From Granulicella sp. L56 (lineage in GTDB: Bacteria > Acidobacteriota > Terriglobia > Terriglobales > Acidobacteriaceae), in assembly GCF_009765835.1 (NCBI RefSeq), contig NZ_LMUS01000006.1, forward strand, positions 1,632,438-1,696,437: 64,000 bases of DNA, read 5' to 3'. A program made the translations under genes and the position numbers. This document shows, piece after piece, positions 16,542 to 24,945 of the stretch (position 1 is the stretch's first letter; each line of letters starts with the position of its first letter). The notes below the pieces were generated by a model. That model made no database searches and was not told where the DNA came from. It saw only the letters and a list, made by a program, of their open reading frames with translations.

Positions 16542-18986
16542 ATGCATCGTCCATCCCTTCGCCCCTCCGGCATTTTGAAGCCGTTCTTCACGCTTCTGTT
16601 TCTTATTGCGGCGCTTCCGCTGCTCGCTCAATCCGGCCAGCTCTCCGGCGTGGTCAAAGACCCCACCCAGCTCGTCGTCCCCAACGCGCAGATCACCCTC
16701 ACTGACACGCAGAGCAGCATCACCGCCAGCGCCACGACCAATCAGCAGGGCGTCTACCTCTTCACCGGCGTCGCTGCCGGAACCTACCGCCTCACCGCGC
16801 AGGCCCAGGGCTTCAACTCCATCGTCATCCCGCAGATGGCCATCGAAGCAGGCCAGAGCGCGACCCAGGACCTCACCTTCCACTTAGGCACAGCGACCGA
16901 GACCATCAATGTCTCTGCCACGGCTCCCGGCTCGGCAGAGAGCGGCTACCGCGTCGATAACGTGGCCCCCGGCGTCCTTGGCACCGCGCCCATCGTCAAC
17001 ACGCCCTACGTCATCAGCGTGCTCTCCAACACCCTCATCGCCAACACCCAGACCAAGAGCCTCCGCGACGCCATCAAATACCTTCCGCTGGTCTCCTTTC
17101 AAGAGCAGCAGGGCTCCGACGTCATCCGTCCCGAGACCCGCGGCATCGAAGGCAGCAACATGCAGAACACCCGCATGGACGGCATGGGCATCGCCATCAC
17201 CAGCGCCAACCCGATGGAGCAGTACCAGCAGCTCGAAGTCGTCAACGGCCTCGGAGCCTCCATGTACGGCCCGGCGAATCCGTCCGGCATGTTCAACTTC
17301 ATCCTCAAGCGGCCCACGGAAGAGCGCTTCACCAACCTCTCGCTCGACTACGACAACAAATCCATCGGCACCATCTACGCCGACACCGGCGGCCGTCTCG
17401 GCCCGCACAAGATCTTCGGCTATCGTGGAAACCTGCTCTACGGCGATGGAACTTCCTACGTCGAGGCCAGCCGCCTGCGCCGCCGCCTCGCCGAGTTCGC
17501 CTTCGACGTTCGCCCCACCAACGCCACCCTCATCGACGCCCACTACAGCGCCTATGACGTCGTGCAGCGCGGCTACCCCGGCTGGTTCACCTACGGCCCC
17601 GATCCCAAGGACAAGACCAATCACCCGCCCCACACCCTCATTCTTCCCGCCGCGCCCGATCCCACCCGCGTCGGCTACGGACAGGCTTACGCCGGAGTCA
17701 ACCTCACCACCCAGACCACCAGCGGCCGTCTTCACCACGACTTCTCCCCCAACTGGCACGCCCTGGCTGGCGTCTCCTGGCAGCGCCTCGACCGCTTCAT
17801 CGACACGCCGGTCAATAACCTCACCGACAACAACGGTGACTACAGCAGCTCCCTCGCCAACGGCTTCGCTCCACGCTTCGGCGTCAACAGCGATCTCGGC
17901 TACATCACTGGGACCGTCAAAGCGCTGGGCATGACCCACGATCTCGTCATCGGCAGCACAGGATACGAGTTCACCTCCTACAGCGGCACCAAGCCCTCCG
18001 CCGCCAGCGTCCTGCTCGGCACCGCCAACATCAACGCTCCGCGCGTCTTCGCCGCTCCCGCTGCGCTACCTCGCAATATCAACCTCTATCACTCCAGCAT
18101 CGTGAACCAGCAGGGCTTCAACCTCGGCGACTTCATCACCCTTCCGGCACACTTCCTCGTCCGCCTCGCCGCCAGCCAGGACTGGATCGGCGTCGACAAC
18201 TACAGCTCCGCCACCGTCCGCTCCGGCGGCTCCAACAAGAACGGCGTCAGCCCCTCGGTCAGCCTTCTGTACAAGCCGCTCGACAACATGACCATCTACG
18301 GCACCTACGCCAGCAGCCTGCAACAAGGCGACACCGCGCCCGCCGGTGCAGTCAACGCCAACCAGGCACTCCCCCCCTACCGCAGCAAGGAGTGGGAGGT
18401 CGGCTACAAGGCGCAGGTGCACACCATCGCCCTCACCACCGCGCTCTTCCGTATCGAGCGGCCCTTCGCCAACACCGACGCCAGCAACGTCTTCCGCATC
18501 ACCGGCGATCAGGTCAACTACGGCGCCGAGATCTCCGCCCAGGGAACCCTCTTCCATCGCCTGCTCCTCGACGGCGGCTTCACCGCGCTGAACCCAAGGC
18601 TCAACGACACCGGAGTCACCGCGACCAATGGCAAGCTCTTCGTCGGCACGCCTCCCTACAAATCCAACATCCTCAGCGAATACCAGCTTCCCTTCCTCGA
18701 AGGCCTCACCGTAACCGGAGACTGGCAATACATCGGCCGCCGCCCGCAGGACGACGAGAACCTGCACTTCACCAACGGCTACAACACCTTCGACTTCGGC
18801 CTGCGCTACTCCCACCGCGTCTTAAGCAAACAGACCACATGGCGCGTCGCCTCCAACAACATCACCAACACGCGTTACTATTCCACCCTCGGCCCCGGCG
18901 ACATCACCGGCACCAACGCCAGCAGCAACACCGCCCACCTGGGCGAGCCGCGAACCGTGGCCGCCTCCATGCAAATCGCCTTCTAG
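16542..18986 (+). CDS. TonB-dependent siderophore-type receptor with carboxypeptidase-regulatory N-terminus
   Basis: Outer-membrane importer. Signal peptide 1-32, then a CarboxypepD_reg-like Ig fold (about 35-115), a plug domain (about 145-255, YVISVLSNTLIANTQTKSLRDAIKYLP, MEQYQQLEVVNGLGASMYGPANPSGMFN) and a beta-barrel ending in LGEPRTVAASMQIAF with terminal Phe. The end signature and plug fit the TIGR01783-like siderophore receptors. AAGGAG lies 4 bases before the ATG at 16542, so the longer frame from 16485 is not used. Length 814. It is probably cotranscribed with the solute-binding protein upstream. Confidence 0.9.
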   Translation: MHRPSLRPSGILKPFFTLLFLIAALPLLAQSGQLSGVVKDPTQLVVPNAQITLTDTQSSITASATTNQQGVYLFTGVAAGTYRLTAQAQGFNSIVIPQMAIEAGQSATQDLTFHLGTATETINVSATAPGSAESGYRVDNVAPGVLGTAPIVNTPYVISVLSNTLIANTQTKSLRDAIKYLPLVSFQEQQGSDVIRPETRGIEGSNMQNTRMDGMGIAITSANPMEQYQQLEVVNGLGASMYGPANPSGMFNFILKRPTEERFTNLSLDYDNKSIGTIYADTGGRLGPHKIFGYRGNLLYGDGTSYVEASRLRRRLAEFAFDVRPTNATLIDAHYSAYDVVQRGYPGWFTYGPDPKDKTNHPPHTLILPAAPDPTRVGYGQAYAGVNLTTQTTSGRLHHDFSPNWHALAGVSWQRLDRFIDTPVNNLTDNNGDYSSSLANGFAPRFGVNSDLGYITGTVKALGMTHDLVIGSTGYEFTSYSGTKPSAASVLLGTANINAPRVFAAPAALPRNINLYHSSIVNQQGFNLGDFITLPAHFLVRLAASQDWIGVDNYSSATVRSGGSNKNGVSPSVSLLYKPLDNMTIYGTYASSLQQGDTAPAGAVNANQALPPYRSKEWEVGYKAQVHTIALTTALFRIERPFANTDASNVFRITGDQVNYGAEISAQGTLFHRLLLDGGFTALNPRLNDTGVTATNGKLFVGTPPYKSNILSEYQLPFLEGLTVTGDWQYIGRRPQDDENLHFTNGYNTFDFGLRYSHRVLSKQTTWRVASNNITNTRYYSTLGPGDITGTNASSNTAHLGEPRTVAASMQIAF

Positions 18987-18998
18987 CCTTTATCTCTT

Positions 18999-19030
18999 GC
19001 AGGGGTGGGACTCCGGTCCCGCCCACCTGC
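18999..19030. other. GC-rich hairpin after the TonB receptor gene
   Basis: GCAGGGGTGGGAC, loop tccg, then GTCCCGCCCACCTGC can fold into a long imperfect stem 12 bp after the stop codon. It could stop transcription, but no T-run follows. Confidence 0.45.
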
Positions 19031-19182
19031 CTCCAGCAACCTCAATGGCAGCGAAGCGTCGGCCAGTACTCCTGCCATCGATTCAAAATGCCGCGCAAAC
19101 CGACATCTCATCGCCGCTGCCGGAGCAAAAAAATGCGCCCGGAAATCCCATAAAACACCGCAGCAGGTAAACTAGACGCTAC

Positions 19183-19788
19183 ATGAACCTCCGTAAAGCA
19201 CTTCTCCTCCTGGCCGTCGCCACCTTCGTCACCGCCACTGCCCACGCCCAGTTCGGCGTCTATGGAACCTTCACCGCGAACCATCTCAGCGGCATCAAGT
19301 CTTCGCCGGACGCGACCACTCCCAGCGCCCTCAACAACGATGTCTCCCCCCTCGGCGGCACCGGCGGCGTCTACTACGACTTCTTCAAGCTCGGCCGCCT
19401 CGTCAAACTGGGCGTAGACGCGCGCGGCAGCATCACCACCACCAAGCGCGGAGCCTACATTGCCGCCAACGGTGGCGGGGCCCGCGTCAACTCCGGCCTG
19501 TTCGGTGTCCGCGCCGTCTTCGATGCTCCCGTGCTGCACACCATCCTGCGGCCCTACGTGCAAGGCTCGGTCGGCATCGGCAGCTCCAACTACGGCATCC
19601 TCTACGGCAACAACGGCGTCATCACCCGCAACAACTTCGAGTACATGGGCTTCGCCGGCGTAGACATCCCGCTCGCTCCCTTCATGGACTTCCGCCTCGT
19701 CGAGCTCGGCATCGGTGCCCTCAACAACAACCACACCTATCCCCTGCAATCGGTGAGCTCCGGCATCGTCTTCCACCTGCCTTTCTAA
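19183..19788 (+). CDS. Small outer-membrane beta-barrel protein
   Basis: 201 residues with a signal peptide (1-22, cleavage after AHA) and alternating beta-strand sequence ending in GIVFHLPF with C-terminal Phe, as in eight-stranded OmpA/OmpX-like barrels. YDFFKLGRLVKLGVDARGS and YVQGSVGIGSSNYG look like barrel strands. No enzymatic motif is visible. Small barrels of this kind are common in acidobacteria. A weak AGG-type ribosome site precedes the ATG. It may be an adhesion or porin-like protein; function is unassigned. Confidence 0.75.
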   Translation: MNLRKALLLLAVATFVTATAHAQFGVYGTFTANHLSGIKSSPDATTPSALNNDVSPLGGTGGVYYDFFKLGRLVKLGVDARGSITTTKRGAYIAANGGGARVNSGLFGVRAVFDAPVLHTILRPYVQGSVGIGSSNYGILYGNNGVITRNNFEYMGFAGVDIPLAPFMDFRLVELGIGALNNNHTYPLQSVSSGIVFHLPF

Positions 19789-19796
19789 AGAAGAAA

Positions 19797-19861
19797 GAGC
19801 CAATCCTGATATCAAAAGAGAACCGATTCTGATATCAAGAAGTGGGCCGATTTTGATTTAA
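19797..19861 (+). repeat. Three imperfect tandem motifs before nadD
   Basis: Three units of about 22 bases follow each other: CCAATCCTGATATCAA, CCGATTCTGATATCAAG and CCGATTTTGATTTAAAG. They end just before the nadD ribosome-binding site. They could be regulator sites or replication slippage. Confidence 0.55.
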
Positions 19862-19881
19862 AGACGGGAGGGGGTCAGGCT

Positions 19882-20493
19882 TTGCGCATCGCGCTCTTCG
19901 GCGGCACCTTCGACCCTCCCCACCTGGGCCATCTGGCCATCGCCAAGGCTGCCGCCGACGCGTTTCACCTCGACGAAGTCCTCTTCGCCCCCGCAGGCCG
20001 CCAGCCGCTCAAGCCCAACGGAACTCCCACCCCCTTCGCCGACCGCCTTGCCATGGTCACTCTGGCCTGCAAGCAGGACCAGCGTTTTCGCGCCTCTAAC
20101 CTCGACGCGCCTCGCTCCGACGGCCAACCCAACTACACCGCCGACACCCTCGCCGAACTACAGCAGACCACACCCAACGCCACGCTCTTCAATCTCGTAG
20201 GCGCGGACAGCTTTCTCAATCTTCCTCACTGGCGCGACCCCCTCCGCCTGCTTGCGTTAGCGGAGTGGATCGTCGTCAGCCGCCCCGGCTTTTCGCTCGG
20301 CTCCTGGCACGACGATCTCTCCGCGCTCCAGCTCACGCCACAGCAGCGCGCCCGCGTCCACCTGCTCGAAACCGTCCACGAAGACCTCTCGGCGACCAGC
20401 CTGCGCGAACGCCTGCACTCCGGCGATCCCTGCGCGGACCTGCTTCCGGCAGAGGTTTCAAGCTATCTCCAAACCCATCGTCTTTACCTCTGA
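19882..20493 (+). CDS. nadD: Nicotinate-nucleotide adenylyltransferase
   Basis: Transfers AMP from ATP to nicotinate mononucleotide in NAD synthesis. The HIGH-superfamily motif GGTFDPPHLGH (7-17) and the C-terminal block LSATSLRERL, equivalent to ISSTxIR, are present; length 203 is typical. The start is a TTG with GGGAGGGGG about 8 bases upstream; the next ATG would remove the nucleotide-binding motif. In many bacteria rsfS is the next gene; here three envelope genes intervene. Confidence 0.93.
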   Translation: MRIALFGGTFDPPHLGHLAIAKAAADAFHLDEVLFAPAGRQPLKPNGTPTPFADRLAMVTLACKQDQRFRASNLDAPRSDGQPNYTADTLAELQQTTPNATLFNLVGADSFLNLPHWRDPLRLLALAEWIVVSRPGFSLGSWHDDLSALQLTPQQRARVHLLETVHEDLSATSLRERLHSGDPCADLLPAEVSSYLQTHRLYL

Positions 20494-20779
20494 GAATGCT
20501 GCGCATACAGGCAACAACTTAGCATTGATTCCATCAATAAAAGCGATAAAAAACACCAAAGCGTTGCAGATAAAAGCAAATTTACGCGTCTTTAGCGGAC
20601 ACGTAATCGTCTCTTTATCCGTATCTGTCGGCGCTATTTCGTGGCCAATCCTGTTTTGATCGATGCAAATCGATATCAAACAGTATTTCTCCAACCGCGA
20701 AACTATTGCCGCCGTGCCGTGTTTCCACCTAACTAGGCAGTAGAAGCCCTTTGTTCTCAATCCGTCCGGGAGAGTCACC

Positions 20780-21010
20780 ATGGCGTTGAAACTAAAATAT
20801 TTTGCGATAACGGCAGCTCTCTTTATCGCGCTCACGTTCTGCTTCGAACGTCCCGCCTACGGCTACGTCGATCCGGGTTCAAGCCTCCTCATCTTTCAAA
20901 GCCTCAGCGCCATCGTCACCGGGACCATCTTTTATTTCCGCCGCAGACTAAAGGCCCTCTTCTCCCGGTCTTCCACGGATACGACCGACGTATCGAGCAA
21001 ATCGCGCTGA
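20780..21010 (+). CDS. Small membrane protein of the nadD-rsfS insert
   Basis: 76 residues with two hydrophobic segments (about 6-22 and 31-52), a conserved-looking YVDPGSSLLIFQSLSAI between them and a basic FYFRRRLK boundary. GGGAGAG precedes the ATG. The stop is one base before the start of the methyltransferase gene, so translation is probably coupled. I know similar small proteins from polysaccharide and sulfatase loci but no assigned function. It may anchor or assist the products of the next two genes. Confidence 0.75.
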   Translation: MALKLKYFAITAALFIALTFCFERPAYGYVDPGSSLLIFQSLSAIVTGTIFYFRRRLKALFSRSSTDTTDVSSKSR

Positions 21011-21011
21011 C

Positions 21012-22433
21012 ATGGGGGAATCGTCTTCCTTCGCCTTTCTCCCCACATTTCGCGATCCCGCAGGACACGTAGAGATCAAACCAGACGCTGTCTACCGCCT
21101 CATCCGCTCCCCCTTCGACGCGGAGATACTCGAATTTCTCGCATTGCCACTGGCCTCCTCGCTGGTCTCGGAAGGCCGCCTCGTCGCCAGCGAGGTCATG
21201 CCCCGTGCTTCTGATCCTGCCTCTGATTCAGGCGCGCTCACCCTCCGCCATCCACGCATCGCCTTCCAGTCCTATCCATGGGAGTGGTCGCCCGCCCTTT
21301 GGCTCGCCGCCGCGGAGCTGACGCTCGACCTGTGCAGCGACCTCATCCGCCAGGGCTGGATATTAAAAGACGCGACGCCGCTCAACGTGCTCTTTCAGGG
21401 CATCCAGCCAATCTTTGTCGATGTTCTCTCCATCCAGAAGATGGTCCCCGATCAGGCCATCTGGTATCCCTATGGACAATTTGTCCGTACTTTTCTTCTG
21501 CCCATGCTCGCCTACTCGCGCCTCGGCTGGCCCTTGCAGGCATCGCTGACCCGTCGCGACGGCTACGAGCCAGAGGAGATCTACGCTGCGCTCTCCTGGC
21601 CGAAGCGCCTGCGGCAACCCGCGCTCTCTTCTGTGACGCTCCCCTCGCTTCTGGCCAACAATAAGAAGCTCAGCGACGGCAGTCTCTCCCCCCGCTCCGT
21701 CAAAGACCCCGAAGTAGTCAAACACATTCTGCTGAAGACCCTCAAGAATCTACGCGCGCACATGCGTCAGGTCACTCCGGCGCACAAGTCGTCAACCTGG
21801 TCCGACTACGCGGAGACGGCAACCCACTACAGCGACGATGACCACACCAGCAAGCGCAGCTTCATCGCTCAGGCGCTCGCCGCTGCTCAGCCCGCACACG
21901 TTCTCGACGTAGGCTGCAACACCGGCGTCTACTCCATGCTCGCCGCCGAGGCAGGCGCCGAGGTCGTCTCCATCGACACCGATCTTCAGGCCGTCGATCG
22001 TCTCTGCGCCAAGCTGAAAGGCAGTGGGAAGAAGGTCCTTCCCCTCTGCGTTGACCTCGCGCATCCCACGCCCTCCGTCGGCTGGGAGAACAGCGAGAAC
22101 GCCTCCTTTCTCAGTCGCTGTTGTGGCCACTTCGATACCGTGATGATGCTCGCAGTGATCCATCATCTTCTGCTCCGCGGCCAGATCCCCCTCGACAGCA
22201 TCGCCGCCCTGTGCAGCCGCCTCACCACACGCAACCTCATTCTCGAATGGGTGCCGCCCACCGACCCCAAGTTCCGCGAGCTGGTGCGCGGGCGCGACAG
22301 CATCTACGCCCATCTCACCGAGACCGCATTCCGCGAAGCCTTCGCCACCCACTTCACCTTCCTCAGTGAGCACACCCTGCAGAACGGGCGCATCCTGCTC
22401 CATCTACAAAAAAATAAGCAAGAAAGTCAGTAA
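21012..22433 (+). CDS. NoeA-like SAM-dependent methyltransferase with kinase-like N-terminus
   Basis: Two-part cytosolic protein of 473 residues. Residues about 60-200 include GWILKDATPLNVLFQG followed by PIFVDVLSI, which resembles the catalytic and metal loops (KDxxxxN, VD) of small-molecule kinases as in NoeA-type proteins. Residues about 280-440 form a class I methyltransferase with motif I VLDVGCNTGVYS, acidic motif II VSIDTD and IHHLLLR. NoeA relatives act in host-specific Nod factor or surface glycan modification, so a glycan target is plausible but unproven. The stop overlaps the next start (TAATG). Confidence 0.8.
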   Translation: MGESSSFAFLPTFRDPAGHVEIKPDAVYRLIRSPFDAEILEFLALPLASSLVSEGRLVASEVMPRASDPASDSGALTLRHPRIAFQSYPWEWSPALWLAAAELTLDLCSDLIRQGWILKDATPLNVLFQGIQPIFVDVLSIQKMVPDQAIWYPYGQFVRTFLLPMLAYSRLGWPLQASLTRRDGYEPEEIYAALSWPKRLRQPALSSVTLPSLLANNKKLSDGSLSPRSVKDPEVVKHILLKTLKNLRAHMRQVTPAHKSSTWSDYAETATHYSDDDHTSKRSFIAQALAAAQPAHVLDVGCNTGVYSMLAAEAGAEVVSIDTDLQAVDRLCAKLKGSGKKVLPLCVDLAHPTPSVGWENSENASFLSRCCGHFDTVMMLAVIHHLLLRGQIPLDSIAALCSRLTTRNLILEWVPPTDPKFRELVRGRDSIYAHLTETAFREAFATHFTFLSEHTLQNGRILLHLQKNKQESQ

Positions 22434-24025
22434 TGACCAAGCGGTTCTTCCTTCCAGCTTTTACTGCCTTCGGCATAGCCACGCTCTGTCTTCTCGCCAT
22501 CCTTGGCCCGCTCATCTCTTCCTCGCATCTCCTGATCTACCACACCAGCGGCCCGGCGCTGATGCTCTTTGCGACCGCTCTGTTCGACTTAGGTATGCTT
22601 TGGGCACTGTTCACCGCCGTGCTCCTTCTGGCGGAGAAGCCCGGCCGCCGCCAGTTCATGATCTGGGCTGCAATCGTCCTTGCTCTTCCAGCGATCGTGC
22701 TGAAGAACGCATCGATGCTGACGGGCTACGTCCCCGCTCGCTGGATGAACGGCTCTCTGCTTGCTTTGTCATTGACCGCTTATATTACGTTGGCGATTTA
22801 CTGGAAACCGGCGTTTCTCTCCCGGTTCCAACGAGCGCAGCGGTTCCTGACCGTTGTCTTCGGGTTCGTTGCCCTGAATGGCATTCTCGTCGTGGGACAA
22901 CTGCTCTGGTATGGATGGCAGGCCCGCGGACTCAACACACCCATCGCGCTCCACCAATCCGCCGCAGGCCCCGCAGGTCCTGCCGCAGGCCCGCGAGTGA
23001 TCTGGATCGTACTCGATGAACTCTCGTACCAGCAGGTATACGAGCGGCGGTTCCCAAACCTGAAGCTTCCTGCCTTCGACGAGATCGCCCGGCAGTCCAC
23101 GGTCTTCACGCATGTCGTTCCAGCGGGCAATTTTACCGAAGAGGTACTTCCCGCGCTGATCACCGGTTTGCCCGTCGATCGCATCCGCGTGTCTTCCAAT
23201 GGAAAGGCGCTCTCTCTGCATCGTCCGGACACCGAGAGGTGGCAGGCTTTCGATCCTCACCAGACCGTCTTTCAGGATGCGCTGAACGCCGGCTACAGCA
23301 CCGCCGTCGCCGGCTGGTTTAACCCCTACTGCCGCATTCTTCCGCAGGTCCTCGATCGCTGCTTCTGGACCTATCAGCTTCCCAACCCCGGCGGCATTGT
23401 CGCAGGTCGGTCCCTTACAGATAACGTCCTACACGAGATCGTCCACCGCGTTGAATCAACATCGACGCTGCTGCCGGGCAATGACTCCGTTCTGCCCATG
23501 CTCGCACTCGAAGCAGAGATGCATATCGCGGACTACCTTGAACTCCGCACCGCCGGTGATTCGATCCTCACCGACCCGCATGCCGGCTTTGTCTTCCTGC
23601 ATATGCCGATCCCGCATCCCGACGGCATCTACGACCGCCGAAATCAAAGGCTGACAACAGGGCCATCCTCTTACCTCGATAACCTCGCGCTCGCGGACAG
23701 CTATCTCGCCCATGTTCGCGAACTCCTGCAGCAGCACGGCACATGGGACTCCTCTGCCGTCGTCATCATGGGAGACCACTCCTGGCGCACCAGCCTTATA
23801 TGGGCGAATACGACGAGTTGGACGCCGGAAGAACAGGCAGCCAGCCACGGCGGCCAGTTCGACGACCGGCCCGCCTACATCGTCAAACTGCCCCACCAGC
23901 AGCAGAGCGCGCGAATCGACCTCCCATTCAAGGCAATCGACACCCGCTCACTGCTCGATGCTCTTATCGCCGACCAACTGCACACCCCCGACGACCTCAA
24001 AGCATGGGCAAAGAAGCAGAACTAG
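22433..24025 (+). CDS. Membrane-anchored sulfatase/phosphatase-superfamily hydrolase
   Basis: 530 residues. The first 165 carry about five membrane helices; the rest is an alkaline-phosphatase-superfamily domain: WIVLDELS (first metal Asp), NFTEEVLPALITG with a likely Thr nucleophile, HMPIPHPDG, and the metal pair VIMGDHSWR and HGGQFDDRP. This matches sulfatase-fold enzymes such as LTA-synthase or phosphoethanolamine-transferase relatives that face the periplasm. There is no CxPxR signature, so a formylglycine sulfatase is unlikely. It overlaps the methyltransferase gene by one base, so both products probably act on the same envelope component. Confidence 0.82.
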   Translation: MTKRFFLPAFTAFGIATLCLLAILGPLISSSHLLIYHTSGPALMLFATALFDLGMLWALFTAVLLLAEKPGRRQFMIWAAIVLALPAIVLKNASMLTGYVPARWMNGSLLALSLTAYITLAIYWKPAFLSRFQRAQRFLTVVFGFVALNGILVVGQLLWYGWQARGLNTPIALHQSAAGPAGPAAGPRVIWIVLDELSYQQVYERRFPNLKLPAFDEIARQSTVFTHVVPAGNFTEEVLPALITGLPVDRIRVSSNGKALSLHRPDTERWQAFDPHQTVFQDALNAGYSTAVAGWFNPYCRILPQVLDRCFWTYQLPNPGGIVAGRSLTDNVLHEIVHRVESTSTLLPGNDSVLPMLALEAEMHIADYLELRTAGDSILTDPHAGFVFLHMPIPHPDGIYDRRNQRLTTGPSSYLDNLALADSYLAHVRELLQQHGTWDSSAVVIMGDHSWRTSLIWANTTSWTPEEQAASHGGQFDDRPAYIVKLPHQQQSARIDLPFKAIDTRSLLDALIADQLHTPDDLKAWAKKQN

Positions 24026-24078
24026 CATCGTGCCACTCCAAAAACACGTCGTCTCGACTCGGGGCCACCAATAAAGCA

Positions 24079-24177
24079 CGTCATCTCGACCGAAGTGCGG
24101 GGTCCCCGGCGAGCGCACCTGCTCGTTGGGGTGCAAGGCGGCGCTTTTGCCGCCGCAGTGGAGAGACCCCTGTATTT
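24079..24177 (+). repeat. Family A dispersed hairpin repeat, copy A8 (long variant)
   Basis: Both arms are intact but the centre is longer by about 45 bases before the GGCGGC-gctttt-GCCGCC hairpin. This is the longest copy in the window. Confidence 0.85.
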
Positions 24178-24273
24178 CGCCGTTGCCTTTTTCTTCCCAC
24201 TCCATCACCGATGGCAGCGCTGAACACTGGCTTCTGCGGCCACAACCCGCTACCATTGACTACAAGGAGCCTC

Positions 24274-24849
24274 ATGCCATCCACGGAAAGCAACCAGCTA
24301 CTGCTCGCCGCCGCCGCGGCCTGCGAAGACAAGAAGGCTGAAGATATTCGGATTCTCGCGTTGGACCCGGCGGAGAGCGGCCTCACCGACTACTTCCTCA
24401 TCTGCAACGGCACCAACGACCGCCAGAATGTAGCCATCACCGACGAGATCGAGATTCGCCTGAAACGCGAGTTCGGCGTCTACCCCAACTCGGTCGAAGG
24501 CCGCCGTCAGGCGGAGTGGATCCTGATGGACTACGTCGACTTCATCGTCCATGTCTTCTCGCCTGAAAAGCGCGCCTTCTATGGTCTGGAACGCCTGCGC
24601 AAGACCGCGACCTCGCTCAATGTGGCCGACCTCAACGCCGAGTTGAAGGCACGCATCACCACGGCGCGAGCGAAGAAAGCCCCAGCCAAGAAAGTGGCCG
24701 CAAAAAAAGTAGCCGCAAAGAAGCCAGTCAAAGTCGCAGCGAAGAAGGCAGCAGCGAAGAAGACGCCTGTTAAAATGGTGACGACGAAGAAGAAGGTTGC
24801 GGCAAAGAAAGTCCCGGCAAAGAAGACCAGCAAGACCAGCAAAAAGTAG
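24274..24849 (+). CDS. rsfS: Ribosomal silencing factor RsfS with histone-like tail
   Basis: RsfS binds uL14 on the 50S subunit and blocks subunit joining in starvation. Residues 1-115 form the normal RsfS domain (LTDYFLICNGTNDRQNVAI, RREAEW-like RRQAEWILMDYVDFIVHVF). Usual length is 105-130, but this protein continues for about 60 residues of Lys/Ala/Pro repeats (AKKAPAKKVAAKK and variants, from residue 131), like histone H1 or HU tails. AAGGAG lies 5 bases before the ATG at 24274; the frame is open far upstream through repeat A8 but that is not coding. A strong bidirectional terminator follows. Confidence 0.93.
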   Translation: MPSTESNQLLLAAAAACEDKKAEDIRILALDPAESGLTDYFLICNGTNDRQNVAITDEIEIRLKREFGVYPNSVEGRRQAEWILMDYVDFIVHVFSPEKRAFYGLERLRKTATSLNVADLNAELKARITTARAKKAPAKKVAAKKVAAKKPVKVAAKKAAAKKTPVKMVTTKKKVAAKKVPAKKTSKTSKK

Positions 24850-24885
24850 CGCGCTGCCGCTTCCTGCGCCATTCGGAACTGCCAT

Positions 24886-24931
24886 AAAAAGGAACGACCC
24901 GCCCTGAGGATCAGGCGGGTCGTTCCTTTTT
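24886..24931. terminator. Bidirectional Rho-independent terminator
   Basis: GGAACGACCCGCC (24891-24903) pairs perfectly with GGCGGGTCGTTCC (24914-24926); a run of A precedes and a run of T follows. It lies between the convergent stops of rsfS and the Oar-like receptor and can serve both. Confidence 0.93.
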
Positions 24932-24945
24932 GCATTGCTCTTAGC

